From contig NC_087067.1 in the NCBI RefSeq assembly GCF_963678635.1, positions 22,081,547-22,145,546 on the forward strand: DNA of 64,000 bases, written 5' to 3'. The stretch's first letter is position 1; every line of letters starts with the position of its first letter. A model generated the notes under the pieces. It saw nothing but the letters and a program-made list of their open reading frames with translations, did not search any database and was not told the DNA's origin. Below are positions 1 to 12,276 of the stretch, one piece after another. Made by a program: the position numbers and the translations under genes. Origin of the DNA: Symsagittifera roscoffensis. Taxonomy: Eukaryota > Xenacoelomorpha > Acoela > Convolutidae.

Positions 1-1116
1 ATCCAGGACTTTTTGAGTTACAATTCTGAACAAAAACTACTACAAAAAATGTATAAGCTTCACATTTTGGTACTGGTAATTCTTAGACAATTGATGCTTT
101 TCAGGGGTTTTTCGGCGGATGTTCTTAATGAGAACTTTTCTGTGAAATGAGTGGAAGCCACCAAAAAAACTGATCTTCCATTAAAAAATTTTGAGCAGTT
201 TTGAATGTGCTCAATTTGTCTGTGAAATAAGCGGGAAAATATTGATAACTCAGCCGCCTCTTCTAATAAGTTTGAGCTGAAAACAAGTCTGTTTTTTTTT
301 CACGGTTCATTTTCTTGAACTTTGCTCCCATCCACAAAATTTAACCCGACTGAATTAATTTTGTTTTCGGGCTTCATTTTTCAATTTTTTGTTCAAAATA
401 AAGTTTTTTTTTCAGTAATCCTTTTCAGCCAAAACATTATTTTGCCATTAGTATTTGAAATGAAACATTTTATTGAAGCGCCATGTTATTCAATTTCTTC
501 TTAAAATTCAAAAGGTCTTGTCATGGGACAACATTTCTCTGTGGGCTGATAAACCAAATTAAAAACTACTTCAAAAGATTTGTTCTTGCCTTTTAATTTG
601 GCCTCAAGAGTCAGAGCATTGTTGTTAACGATCATCCAATTGTTTGACATTATTAAACTGCAATGCAGTTATGTGAAGGTAAAAGCATTCAATTTTTTCT
701 CATATGCTGCGTAATAGAATTTAGATCACGCACCGGTATATTTATAAATTGAATTAAAACAGCAAATTTTTGTTTTTCAAATTGGTAAAACATAATAAAC
801 ATTTTGAATTTTCAAACCAAAATTCGCAAATATTCTAATTCTTTTTCATATGTTTGATCACAAAATTTTTACACGATATGATAGGATGACCTTTTCTACA
901 AAACGTATAGAACAGAGATAGCCAAAATTATATCGTGTGCCTTGTTAGTCAAGGTCATATCGCGTGGAAAGACGAAAACATCCGACCGACAAATCATTTG
1001 TTGACGAGCATTTTAATCAAATTTTAAAACAATTTTGAAACGTAAAAACAGAAAAATTAAAATCCTCTACAATAATTTTGTAATGAATATTTGAATTTAA
1101 GCCCATTTAGGCGAAG

Positions 1117-1160
<44 letters not shown>

Positions 1161-2085
1161 TTATAAGAAAGGTTTAAAACTACATATAGAAAAACTTTCT
1201 AAGATTGTTACAGTTGATAATCAATTTCAGCAAAAAAACAGACAAATACTTAATCAAAAACGTTAGTTATTCCTTCAGTATCGTTTATAGAACGGCCACT
1301 TAGCCGGCGAAACTTCAATAGGCACCCGTTAAGTGTAAAATAGAATTGCCTTCAAAAATGTTTTCACAAAAAATGTTATTTAATTTTCAAACCGTTCAAA
1401 TCGAACCTTTTAACATAGAGTCAAATTATAGCTTTACATATCAAACGACGCAAATAAGTCAACTAAGGCAAAGTAAAAGAACACAAAATCAATAAAGCAA
1501 GTTTTTGTTCTTAAATTTACTCAAAATCAGAGTCTGTAACTTTTTAAATTACAGAACAAATTTCAACAATGAAAAATCAGTAGAACTTTTCATTGGATGA
1601 TATTCGACTAAGAATTTGCAGCCAAAGAATAGTCCGAAATTCATATTTTCTCAAAAACATATTTTTCATGACAAAAATCCGACCTCTTGAAAATTTGTAA
1701 GAAAAAATGTTGTACTGCAAACTCTTTAGTTCGCGATTACAAGTCGCTTGCTCTAGCAGGGGAAATTTTTATCTCTGTGCTGAAAAAGTTGAACACATTC
1801 AAAAAGTAAATGAAGATAACCGGTGGCTATGCAAGTAGCAGAAAATGGATCCATCATTAAACAAGCAAAAAAGAATTGAGAAGCGAAAACAAAATTTTTT
1901 TATTAGTCATAAAACCTTTTTTTTGTATTCCTAATTTTGTACCGTATTTTTATATTTCTCTGGATATTTTTTATTCAAAAATGCTTGAAAAATTGATTTT
2001 TTTTGTATTTCAATTTTTTGCATGCCCTGGGCAATGAATACAAATTTTAGCACTTTAAATTTTTTTTTCGCAAAAAGTAGAAAAA
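1..2085. other. AT-rich stretch without a recognisable gene
   Basis: No reading frame here looks like protein and no splice-bounded coding segment was found. It holds a (TA)n microsatellite and scattered A/T runs. A CACCGG-containing motif near 724 reappears as a tandem pair at 2086-2125. Confidence 0.6.
1121..1158. repeat. (TA)19 microsatellite
   Basis: Uninterrupted TA dinucleotide run of 38 bases, read directly. Confidence 0.97.
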
Positions 2086-2125
2086 ATCACGCACCGGATT
2101 TTCCAATCACGCACCGGATTTTCCA
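2086..2125. repeat. 20-bp perfect tandem duplication
   Basis: Two adjacent identical copies of ATCACGCACCGGATTTTCCA. Confidence 0.95.
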
Positions 2126-2183
2126 ATTGTTTGTGCTAGAAAAGTATTATACAGTCGTTTTCAATGAGTATTACATGCAAAAC

Positions 2184-2609
2184 CAGGGGCCGATCTAGGA
2201 TTTTCTCGAGGGGGGGGGCGGATTTTCCAAAAATTTTCGAAAATTTTGACAACCTTTTTTTTTAGGTCGATCAGATTGATTTTCCGAGCTCTCCCAAAGC
2301 AGTAAAAAGACCCCGTTTTGGCCAAATTTTCTGAGCCGCAGGCAAATTCTTGAAAAAAGGCCAAAAAAAGGCGTTTTGAGGCACTTTTTGGAAAATTTCA
2401 ACCAAAAAATTCGCGTTTTTTTCAGCGCGCGCTCCCCCCTAAAAATTAGTATTGATTGGTGCCAAAGGCGCCTTTAGAAAAATTTTAGGGTCGGTCGGCC
2501 AAAAATGGATTTCTTAAAAAGTACCAAAGGGGGACCCTTTGGGTTGGCAGGGGTTCGAATCCCTGAGGAGGGGCCTCCGCCCCCCCCCCCCCCCCTAAAT
2601 CCGCCCCTG
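2184..2609 (+). mobile_element. hAT-like MITE, CAGGGGC family, copy 1
   Basis: About 426 bp. The ends are inverted: CAGGGGCCGATCTAGG on the left, AAATCCGCCCCTG on the right. It is flanked by near-identical 8-bp duplications, TGCAAAAC and TGCAAAAA. An 8-bp target duplication and a CAGGG terminus are typical of hAT transposons. There is no transposase, so it must be moved in trans. G-run and C-run tracts near both ends and an internal GGCGCCTTT segment are shared with the copies at 15.4, 41.9 and 42.8 kb. Confidence 0.85.
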
Positions 2610-3102
2610 TGCAAAAACGTTAAATCGTTGGTGGCTCATGCTTTGAGTAACCAGGGTCTTTTTCATTTGTGGTTTCACAGCTCAAACTTTTTTTTAAATA
2701 TAACACTTTTTCTATTTATAGAAAACTGGTAGTAGCGCATTTTCTGTAGATGAAAAAAAAACAAATCATAGGCCTTTCATGCAAATTTTTGCATTCTTGG
2801 AATTGCATGAAAAATATATCAATAGCTTTTTGGTTTTTTTTCGGTTAGCTTCATCTTAGATGAATAAGCCTAAACCAGGTTAAAAATTTACATTATTGAC
2901 AAAGTGAAACAGAGATATTTAGTGGAATAGTCTTTCTCACCCATGCTGAAAAAATACATATAGAGCAGTTTGTCTTGCTAACGCGCCAAATTTTCTGAAA
3001 TTTTTTCTTGACAATTTTTTTGTAACACCCGATTTTGCGTGAAAAATAGGTTTTGTATAGTTTCTTCACATCCCTGGAAGTGGGTGGAAAAACTGTCTGA
3101 AA

Positions 3103-3484
3103 CAAAGACGGATCGAATCTAAGATTTTTCTAAGAGGAGGGGAGGTTTTTTTAAGAAAGCCAGATTGATTTTCTGAGCTCTGCCAAACATTATAAAAAAC
3201 ATATTTTGAGAAAACGTCTGGGCACTAGACGAGTTTTTGAAGAAAAAATAACATATAAAAAAAGACGTTCTCAAGTGTTTTTTGGATGGTTTTGACTTAA
3301 AATTTGCGTTTCTTCTGCACGCCTTCCTCCTCACCAGAGTTGGTACATATTGACTCTAAAGGTAAATTTAAAAAGTTTGGGGTTTGTTGGCCAAAAATGC
3401 AGGTGGTAAAATAGTACCAAAGGCGTAGGTACTTTTGGGTGTCCAGGAGGTAGAATCCCGAGAATCAACCATAATCTACCCCTG
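3103..3484 (+). mobile_element. Diverged copy of the CAGGGGC MITE family
   Basis: It follows the order of the 2184-2609 copy: a CGGATC..ATCTAAGATTTTTCT start, AGATTGATTTTCTGAGCTC, an AAGTGTTTTTTGGA segment, and an end at ATCTACCCCTG. It is considerably mutated and no target duplication was recognised. A second stray end-like piece, AAAAATCCGCCCCTG, lies at about 3556-3569. Confidence 0.6.
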
Positions 3485-3889
3485 CATAGAAATACGCTTT
3501 ACAACAGAGCAGAGACGATCTTCCATTGAAAGGCTTTTTAGTTGGAGCAGAGAAAAAATCCGCCCCTGCCACTATTTTTTGTTGAGCCCTAGATAATTTA
3601 CTTAACTTAAAAAAATTTATGAGTCTTATTTCATGAGTTTCAAAATTGGCTCCACAGTCTAATTACAAAAAAGCTGAGCAAATTTGAAGATGTGCAAAAA
3701 TAAAGATAGTCATGCTTTTAATCCTCTTAAACCGCGAATATTTACAACAGTTTTAATTATTGATTCATAACTTATCTTTATTAACTAGCGCAAAGGCCAA
3801 AATTATAATTTGGTTGTCTGTATTTAAAAATTAATGAGAATTAAACTTATTAAATTATATCGATTATAATTCAAATTTATTCATTAGTA

Positions 3890-4096
3890 ACCGAGAAAAA
3901 CATCTTGACGAACACCAATCTGAGTGGTGGAGGAATAACTAGTTTGAAACCCGGATCCCAAAACCCTCTCTCGCTGAAAACAATGACAGTGACGACAGTT
4001 CCAGATGAAATATCTCTGGAGGAACTGCTCTCTGGTCTAATGCGACTGCCCAACCATAAAACAAAGTACCCGAACAAATACGAGCAGAAAACAGAG
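3890..4096 (+). CDS. Candidate internal exon, unknown protein
   Basis: A frame of about 69 codons is bounded by an ATTAG acceptor and a GAG|GTAGAC donor. It contains the segments VPDEISLEELLSGLMRLP and NHKTKYPNKYEQK. Its composition is more protein-like and GC-richer than the surroundings. It starts in phase 1 and ends in phase 0. It could be an upstream exon of the plus-strand gene that ends at 23300, but nothing links the two. No family recognised. The opposite strand is open too but lacks splice sites. Confidence 0.4.
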
Positions 4097-4778
4097 GTAG
4101 ACTTCTCAAAAAAATTGATATTAGTCTCGTTTTTTAATCTTTTATTCTTGGTATTCTTTCATTTTTAAGGCCAATGAGAGCCTGCACTTTTTTCGAGCAT
4201 TTTTGGCTGAATACTTTTGTCTTTTTTCTTATTCCGCCCAATTTTGCTTCAAAAGGCACTTTTAAACTTAATGCGTTGTTCCACCTACTGAAATGATTGA
4301 AACTATAACTATCCAGACAAAACCGGATAAAACGTGATTTTAAACACTTTTAAACTTACGTGATCGTCTCTGGCACAGTGAAAAAAACTATATGTTTTAG
4401 CGCGGTTTTTTTGACAAATTCGGTACTACAATCAATATTTACAAAAACATAACAAAAATAAAAAAATTCTCGCTTTGTGTCGAAATAAAAACAAAGAAAT
4501 TGGCAAGGCATTGTATTCACTTTATATTTTTACTGAAGGTATACGTTATTTTAGGACTTGCCATCTCATTCTTGCAGACTGTTAGTTAATTAAACATATT
4601 CCCAAAAATAAAAAACAATATAAAAATTATGAAACTTATTTTATAATTGTAGCATATTTTTTGATATAGTTAGATGCTTTTCCAAAAGGTTGAATCAGGT
4701 TTTTGTAGTTGGAATATTCAGCGCTATATTTGATCTTTTTGTTTTAAACTAGCATAAATAGTTTTTTTTTTTTTCATA

Positions 4779-4978
4779 NNNNNNNNNNNNNNNNNNNNNN
4801 NNNNNNNNNNNNNNNNNNNNNNNNNNNNNNNNNNNNNNNNNNNNNNNNNNNNNNNNNNNNNNNNNNNNNNNNNNNNNNNNNNNNNNNNNNNNNNNNNNNN
4901 NNNNNNNNNNNNNNNNNNNNNNNNNNNNNNNNNNNNNNNNNNNNNNNNNNNNNNNNNNNNNNNNNNNNNNNNNNNNNN
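4779..4978. other. Assembly gap (200 N)
   Basis: Exactly 200 unknown bases, likely a fixed-size placeholder. Frames that run across it are meaningless. Confidence 0.99.
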
Positions 4979-5054
4979 CATCAGGTTTGAACCATTTATC
5001 TGAAATAAATACGTACATAATTTTCTACAAACGAAGTAATTTTTCAGTTAGGCT

Positions 5055-5340
5055 CGAGTTTTAAGCTTAGACTTGAACGAAGAGTTTTTAAGAGTCGATG
5101 AACGTTGTTCAGGCTCTTACATACGTCACAATGATTTTTTTCCGTTTTTTTTTTCAGGAAAAATCCTAAAAACTGTTCAAGCTCAAAACTATTTTCACGG
5201 TGTGACGTTTAAATTTTTTTGGGTTCAGTTCGTTTGCTTTGATAAAAGGAAGGCAAAATCCGCTATCGAAAGTGTAAAAGTCACTTTTACTACTCTTTAC
5301 AGCTCTTTTCCACTTCCCTCACATTTGAATTTCAAGTTGT
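5055..5340. repeat. Interspersed repeat family F, copy 1
   Basis: A stretch beginning TTTTTAAGAGTCGATGAACG, with a GTTCAAGCTCAAA segment and an AAAAGGAAGGCAAA segment, recurs in the same order at 21240-21490. The copies have diverged. No coding capacity. Confidence 0.55.
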
Positions 5341-6974
5341 AAAAACTTTGAATTTTTGCATAATGAACAAACCTTTACAACGTAATATCCTGCATTTAGC
5401 TATTAAAACATGCAAAACTATTATGAAAATGGAAAAGTTGAAATTTGGGGGAAGTGGAAAAGAGCCTTCTTTTCTAATATAACTGAATCTTATTCGAGAG
5501 TAAGTCATTTTTTAAAAAATATATATATTCGAGTCTAATTTTGCTATAAGCAAAAATTCATGATATTTTTGTTCTTTAAAAACTCAGCTGAAAAACTAAA
5601 TTAAGTAAAGCTAAAGTTTTTTTGCACCGGAAAATAAAAAATAATCATGTGTTATTTTTATGCGTTTCTCTAAGTTCAATTAAATGAATCTGTTATTCAA
5701 GATAGATGTCACTACGATGCAAAATTTGGTACCAGAAAAGGGAAACTGACAATTTCAGACCCGGATTACATTGTTAAGTAATTGAAACCAAATACTGATA
5801 CTTCCACAGATGGTAGTTCTGATCATTTTCTCTCAGTAAATGTAAAAATTTTACTGAATTTCGGAGGAAATCTTGTCCATTATGTACATTGAAAACAGGC
5901 TTTTTACAGAGTAAAATCCTGAACATGCGCTTAATTTTGTCCACACGTGTAATTAACGAAGTTTGTCTATAATTTTTGTCGCCTAAAAAAAACTTTTTCA
6001 TAAAGATACCTTTTTTGGGTTTCAACGAAGACAGTGAAAACACTTGTATGAGTCGTGTTAAAAAATTCTAGTTTTGTGAGGAAAATTTTGAAGGTAATCA
6101 CATTCAATTTAATTTTGCGAGATTTGAACATGATTTTTTTGTCAAATTCAATCCAAAATCAATTGCCAAACTGATGGGAAAATCATGTCTTGAATAATAA
6201 AAGCTTAAGTGGCCCAAAACATGATTGACATTTAGTTTGGAAAACTAATTTTCAACTTAAGAGCTCTCAGCATGGTAAAAAACTTCTTTTGATCTAGTTT
6301 TCAAAAATTCGGTTAGTTTTAAAAGAATCTGCTCATTTGTAAAGGAAGAGATTGTTAAAAAAATCCAAAATGTTAATTTTTCTTTCTACATTTTCCTCTC
6401 CAATGAATTTTGAAAAAAAAAAATTAAAAAAATGTAGGAAAAAAATTGCTAGCAATAGCACTGACTTAAGGTTCTCTTTGTTTTGATTTTTGAATTTTCA
6501 ATAGACAAGAGCTAAAAGTTGTGTTTCACAACAACTTTTCCAAAGTTGTTTCGTTTGAAAATTATAGAAAAAACTTTCAGAAATTTTATGATACACTTTT
6601 GGAACAGATGTTTTCTTTGATATGGTTGTTTTTGTTCTGATAAAAAAACATATTTGCCGGTGATAGTTTGTAAAATAAACTAAACCGAACTTTTAAAAGA
6701 AAAAGAAAATTAGATCTATATTTTTTTAAATTGAGTTGAATAAAAGCAGGCAGAAGAGGGCTGTGTTTTAGATTTTTTCAAGTTGCTCGATTAAAAAACT
6801 TTTATCAAAAAACCTCTAATTATTCTATGATGAAAAATTTAAACGGACATTTTATCTCGCGAGGGTTTTATTTTGCGGTGATAAAAATAAAAATTGTGGA
6901 GTGATTTGTACAGTGAATCAAATCATTAAAACACTTAAAAAATTCAAAACAGAGCCTAATCAACAAGTCCGTAC
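5341..6974. other. AT-rich stretch without a recognisable gene
   Basis: No splice-bounded coding frame, RNA gene or clear repeat boundary was found. A possible third exon of the cysteine-rich gene could lie here or in the 4779-4978 gap, but none was recognised. Confidence 0.5.
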
Positions 6975-9900
6975 CTATGTACATGGATGACATTTGGTCG
7001 CAGAACTCAAACTGACTGTAGCATTGCTTCTGACATCCGGCAGTGTCCAGACATCCGTCATGGACCCCATTATAAATACAGTCAGCGTCTGTTTTGCAGA
7101 TGCTCACGCTACAGTTCTAAGCAAAAAGGAAACAAAATCTTTCTGACATTTGTTGGATATATCTATTTAAAAAACTTGTCACTTGACCTAGGAATTAGAC
7201 AGCTGATTGAAACATCGAATTAACTAACAACCAATGAAAAAAATAAATAAACAAAATACAATTGATTTTTTCGTGAGTAAATTTCCAATTTTAACAATAA
7301 TCTTTGCATCCCGGGCACTGCTATGAAGCCAAGTGGGCACGTTTTTTCAAATAACAGGTCATTCTCAAAATTATCAAAAACTTTTCATAAACGCCATAAA
7401 ATTGAGTCACGATTGTTTTTACTCAGCTCATCAAAATAGAATCAAATTTCAGCTAGCATCATTAAGAATGGTCCTCATAAAGAACTATGTAAGCGCATTG
7501 ATTAGTCAGCAGAAACTGTTCAATAGTTTTTTTAGGAGAGTAATATTATACAGACAGGTAAACAATAAACCGCATGTACAAATCAAACCCACCAAGGATC
7601 ATGCAAAAAGCTATGCAGCTTATCGAGGCATGACCCTGAAAAAACCTATGAGAAGTTGCGAGATAGTATCCGACTTGATGATTCAAAAAGTTAAATCTAG
7701 AAGATCTCCATTATCTTTAAGAAACAATGAAAACATTTTGTTGAAATACCCATTTAGTTGATGTTCAGTTAATTGGTTTAGGTTATCTGGTATCAGCTCG
7801 TTTGATTTCAAAAAATTATAACATTTAAGAGAGACTGTTGTTCTAAGTTTAAGGACCTTATCAAAGCAACCATATCTTAACACGAGCTACTAAAAGAAAT
7901 GGTTTTATAAGCCAGCTGATTGCAGTTGTATCAAGAAAAATATTTCGTTGAGGGGGGGCAGCGATCAATTTTTTTGCATATTAAAAAACTATGGAACTTT
8001 TTCCTTTTCCCTTCAACTCACACGAGCATCAGTTTTAGGCTCTAACGAGTGGTTTTACAATGTTAATTATGAAGAGCACATATGTTTATCATGGCTTATT
8101 TAGTTTGCATGTCATTTTTCATGACAATCGAACAATGTGAACAGTAATTTTAATTATAAAAATTGCAGGTGGGGGTGAAGGAAAAAGAGCCAAAAACTAT
8201 AATCATAGCCAAGCTCCACAGTTTAAGGATCAATATATCTAATAATCTCGTGACTCCTCACGTTGAGATTATCCCGTGCAAATTTGAAACAATTCGCGCA
8301 GATTTTGAAGTTAAAGTCTCTCAAAACAGCGGCATAGCTAAAAAATGGTCAGCTAAATCTCAACGAAAAATTGCCCAAAAGCAGCAACATAAAAATGCGG
8401 AAAATAAATTCCGCAATTTGTTCCAACTGATTTGTTCCGACACTTCAAAGGAAGAATTAACTATGTCTTCGGATGCATTTAAGCTTTTTAAAACATTTTT
8501 TCCTCATAAAATCAGATACCAACAAATAAAAATCATCAGAATGGGACGAATGATATAAGATATTGAAGCCCTTTGGTCGTGATTTGAACTACTTTTTGAA
8601 AATGTCAGACAATTTTTTTCAGTGCCGAAAACAAACCGGTTTGAATTTTGGTATCGAGCGAGTAAAGCAAGCGAGTAGGTCTCATGAGAGGAAAATAAGC
8701 TTCTCTGAAACATAACTCTATTCGAACAAAAAAACATAACTTTCGAAGCTTTAAACGCCATAAAAACAATTGAGAAATTTTCTGCATAAACTTGATAAAC
8801 TTTAAGGGGCTATTCTTGTTGTTTCGACTATTTGAACAATGTAGAGGAAACTTGTATTCGAGTGTGTTTTGGTTTCTTCTTTTTTTTTGTTTTCCACGCA
8901 AAATCAGGTACCACAAATAATCATTGGAATGGGCCGAGTTATATATCATATTACAGCCCTTCCAATCGTGATTCTGATTCGACCGACATTAAAAAGTTTC
9001 GAAAAATGTTTTTCAGTGATGAGCAAAACCGGCTTGAATTGTTTGGAGTTTTGGTCTAATTTCGACCTGATAAGGTTCGTCAAAATATGGTTTGCATGCT
9101 TAAAATAGCTTATTTAACCTTAAATAAAGCCGTAAAAACTGAGTTTTACTCAATTAAAATAAGTTTTTGAAATGAATGTTTTAGCGCCACTGTGGGAATC
9201 AAAAACTTCAAAAACTCATTTCTGCAAAAAAAATTAAGATTTTTTTTTTCATTTTTCTAGTCATTTTTCTACAGAAACTGTTTTCCAATTGGCCCATTTA
9301 ACTATGACTGTCAAATATACTTTACTTACATTTTTCCGTTCAGATCTTACTATCACACCCCAGAAAAAAAACGACACAATTTTAAATAAAAAAGGATTAT
9401 ATTTTCTTAAAACTACGGTCGGAACTTTCTGTGCTATTTGCAAAGTAGCCGGTTATCCTTGTTTTAATTTGTTTTTGTTTGAACAATAGAGCAAAAGTTA
9501 TCTGCCACAATTTTCCATTGACTGACAGTCATTCACAGAGAGGTTTTTAAACACTAAAACGTAAGCTTCAGGGGATATCTGTAAAGTAATTAGATCTTAG
9601 GATTAGCTTTGAGGCCAGAAAAATTTAACTTGACATATAGTTCTGCGAAAATCCATTTCATTAAAAGTTTTTTTTTGAAAAATCATAAAAAGACACTGAT
9701 AAATTGGGAACTATGACTTTTTGCTGTAAAGATAGATTTTCTAAGTTACTCATAAATTCTATCTGGTCAAATATCGGCAAAAAACATAAAAACATCAAAC
9801 AAAAGATGTAAAATGTCATTTATTGACATCCAAAGCATAGTCGGTTGCGACATACTTTTTTTACTGATAGCTTTGAAAGAAATCTCCATACTAATCCAGA

Positions 9901-12276
9901 AACTATTTCAATTTCTAATTTCAGGTAATAGACAATGTTTAAATTAATATTTGTAAAATTTCAAATATCATCCTTCCATGTTAGGTTAAAAACGTTCTCG
10001 CAAAAAAGGAAAAGTGCATTGATGTCAGAAAACTAAAGAAGAACAAGACTGCTCGTATCAGGGTGAAGCCCTGAATGTTACGACTGCCTTTTAGGGTTTA
10101 TGGAGCAGTAAAAACACACAAAAAAAATTTAATAAAATAAAAGGAAAATTTTTTTTTCTAAAATTTGAATTTTTTTTGAAAATTATCACCCCACACGCCA
10201 TATAAAGTGCAAAAGGATAGATTTCGCTCCTTGTAACAAATCAATTATGGCAAGTCACTTTCTTTCAACCAATTTGGAACGATTTATAAGACGGATTAAA
10301 TCTCCGCTTACGCGTTAATAGCGCGAACTATATCGCGCGTTAATTGTCCCAAATTGGTCAAAATGGCCAAAAAGGCAATCTTTAAACCCTCATAACTTTA
10401 CGAAAAATAATCACAGGTGAAATATTTTTTCAAATTTAAGCTCAGAACAACAATGGCTTTCGAATGATTTAAAAAAATTCCGTCAAAAATGGCTAGTTAA
10501 AAAGTCGAAATTTGTCTGAAGAAAAAAAACCCACCCCGAGCATAAATATTCCGTTATTTTCGTATCGAAAGTCGGAACAAAAAAGAAGCTTCCTTAGTTT
10601 AAAAAAGTGATATTTGGCAATTCTTTTGATAAAAGTACAAATCTCCCCATAATTGTCGTTTATTGCTATCAATTAAAATTCAAGTGCTTCCAGAAAAATT
10701 CACTATTTAGATTATATTGTGAAAAAGAATTTTTCAATTTAAACTATGTTACGAGATTGTTTTTAAAATTAAACCACCTTCTCAGTGTTCGTGGTTTTTT
10801 TTGGTGACCGGACGTAAAGACAGTTGAACCATCTGAAAAAAATTGTTCAACGCTGTAAGTGTTATGCCATTTTTAAAAAAAAATGGATTATAAAAACCTG
10901 GATGACTTTATCCCGAGATTAAAGCGAACTAATCATACAGTTTACAGCACGAAATTCATAAAAAAACTACTCCTTACAATTATTTCGCAGTTAAAAATTT
11001 TTGCCCTTCTTGGCTATTTGAACATCATTAAGCTGGTTAGTTAAGAGTTTTATGTTTATCATTTTTTATCATACCTTTTCAAGTATGAAAAAGGTATGCT
11101 TCAAGTTTTTTCCACAAAAATTTCTGCAATCTAAAACTTTCAAAATAATTCGTTTGATGAAAATCGAACTTTGTAATACTTCGAAGAATAAAAGTTAATT
11201 GACCTATTTCATAAAAACTGAATGACAAGCTTGTTTTCAATGAATGAACATTTTTGCCGAAATCATATCAAACGGGAAATTGAGTTTGAAAAAAAATTTC
11301 GTGTCACGCTTTCCTTATATTTTATACACAGTGATTTTGTAGAGATGCGTTTTTATGCAAACCACCAGCAGCTAAAAGGTCAAAAATTTTTAATTATAGT
11401 TTAATTGGTTGAATTGTGAGCTACCTGCGTTTTCCAAACCATGGAATTGAGTTGGTTAGTTTTTTCAACGACCGCAGCCACCCGGTTAAACCACCCTACA
11501 TAAATTCCTCTATTTTGTAACTTCTCATAAAATTTGTATTGAACTTATGATAAAGCACAACTTTCTTAGTAGAAATTTTAGTTCCAAAAGAGACCGCAAA
11601 AAGATCAAAAAATTGCCAAAAACATTTTGAGTGTGCTTTTATACTGTAAATACTGATAAAAATCATTTTGTTCTGTGGTTATGTATCCGTTTTGAACAAA
11701 AAAAAATCCAAAAAAAAATTAAAAACTTATTTCAACAGAAATTTGAAAATTGTTGTGATAAATTTCTAAGTTATAAAAATTTAGCGGTTCAAAATTATTT
11801 TGGAGCAAAAGTCAACTTTGATGAGTCATGTCTTTAGACGCGTTCTATGTAGATTTCAGATTCTGTCAATTGATAAAACAAAATCTAAAAATCAACAGAA
11901 AAAGGACTTTAAAATTATCGATTATTTCAATTACTCACGAGCCTGTTGTTAAACTTGACCTATGAAGTTCGTTTATTGTACTCTGTGACAGCGGAGAAGT
12001 TTCAGACGGAGTGTAAATTTTTTGTTAAGTTCTGATTATAAAAATACTTTGAGAAAATTGTAAGAAGAATCACTACTTCACAACCTTTTTAAAGAAAAAA
12101 ATCGTAGAGCCTAACTTTGTAAAACTCTTATCACTAACTTCTGAAACAACGACTTTTGGTCAACCCGTTTGGTCAATTTTTGGCTCCTTATGAAATTGTA
12201 ATGGATTATTGTTTCTACTTACTTTGTGCATTACAAACAAACATAACAATAACAACACCTCGAATGCAAGTTTCAT
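6975..12276 (-). CDS. Putative secreted cysteine-rich protein (two exons seen, 3' end not found)
   Basis: Exon 1 (12276-12223) encodes MKLAFEVLLLLCLFVMHK, a typical signal peptide with a short N-region and a leucine-rich core. It ends in phase 0 at a perfect donor, AAA|GTAAGT. Exon 2 (7116-6975) follows a pyrimidine tract ending TTGCTTAG and closes at ATAG|GTACGG. It encodes 47 residues with seven cysteines (exon positions 2, 7, 13, 22, 28, 32 and 39), including SICKTDADC and GCQKQC. Both exons are phase 0 at their junction. The high Cys density and signal peptide suggest a secreted, disulfide-bonded product. Exon 2 ends in phase 1, so at least one more exon is needed. The roughly 5-kb intron is full of repeats. 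The family is not recognised, and joining these two exons is inference from phase and strand. Confidence 0.5.
8500..8605 (+). repeat. Interspersed repeat family E, partial copy
   Basis: About 105 bp matching the core of the copies at 8850 and 20510: AATCAGATACCAACAAATAA, a GAATGGG segment, GATATA, then GGTCGTGATTTGAAC. It lacks the downstream 500 bp. Confidence 0.65.
8850..9510 (+). repeat. Interspersed repeat family E, long copy 1
   Basis: About 0.66 kb, collinear with 20440-21040. It starts around CCACGCAAAATCAGGTACCA, continues through GTGATTC and CATTAAAAAGT, then TTTTCTACAGAAACTGTTTT, and ends near GGTTATCCTTGTTTTAATT. The copies differ at many positions. No open frame is conserved, so this looks like an old non-coding element. 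Reverse-strand copies lie at 46985-47345 and 62985-63120. Confidence 0.7.
10045..10590 (+). repeat. Interspersed repeat family B, copy 1
   Basis: About 545 bp, repeated at 13495-14060. Landmarks are GACTGCTCGTATCAGGG, a hairpin-like AGGGTGAAGCCCT, CCCCACACGCCATATAAA, AAAGGATAGATTTCGCTCC, CCGCTTACGCGTTAA, the near-palindrome GCGCGAACTATATCGCGCG, and a tail ending GAAAGTCGGAACAA. No coding capacity. Confidence 0.75.

Larger units (their letters stand above)
7117..12222. other. Large repeat-filled intron of the cysteine-rich gene
   Basis: This holds copies of repeat families E and B (listed separately). Two longish plus-strand frames at 7333-7761 and 8163-8558 have no recognisable domain, and the second runs into repeat E. 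No RNA gene was seen. Confidence 0.45.

Noticed and set aside
6975-7116. Assigning the cysteine-rich exon to a known peptide family
   Set aside because: Cys spacing alone is not diagnostic and only part of the product is visible.
7333-7761. 142-codon plus-strand frame
   Set aside because: It starts at a GTG, has no domain or splice context and has the Lys/Ser/Leu-rich composition of chance frames in AT-rich DNA.
8163-8558. 131-codon plus-strand frame after a TTGCAG
   Set aside because: The last third is repeat family E, no known domain is present, and there is no ATG at the start. Not strong enough to call.
10320-10360. Palindromic GCGCGAA..CGCGCG as a replication origin or operator
   Set aside because: It lies inside an interspersed repeat that also occurs at 13.8 kb, so it is part of the element.
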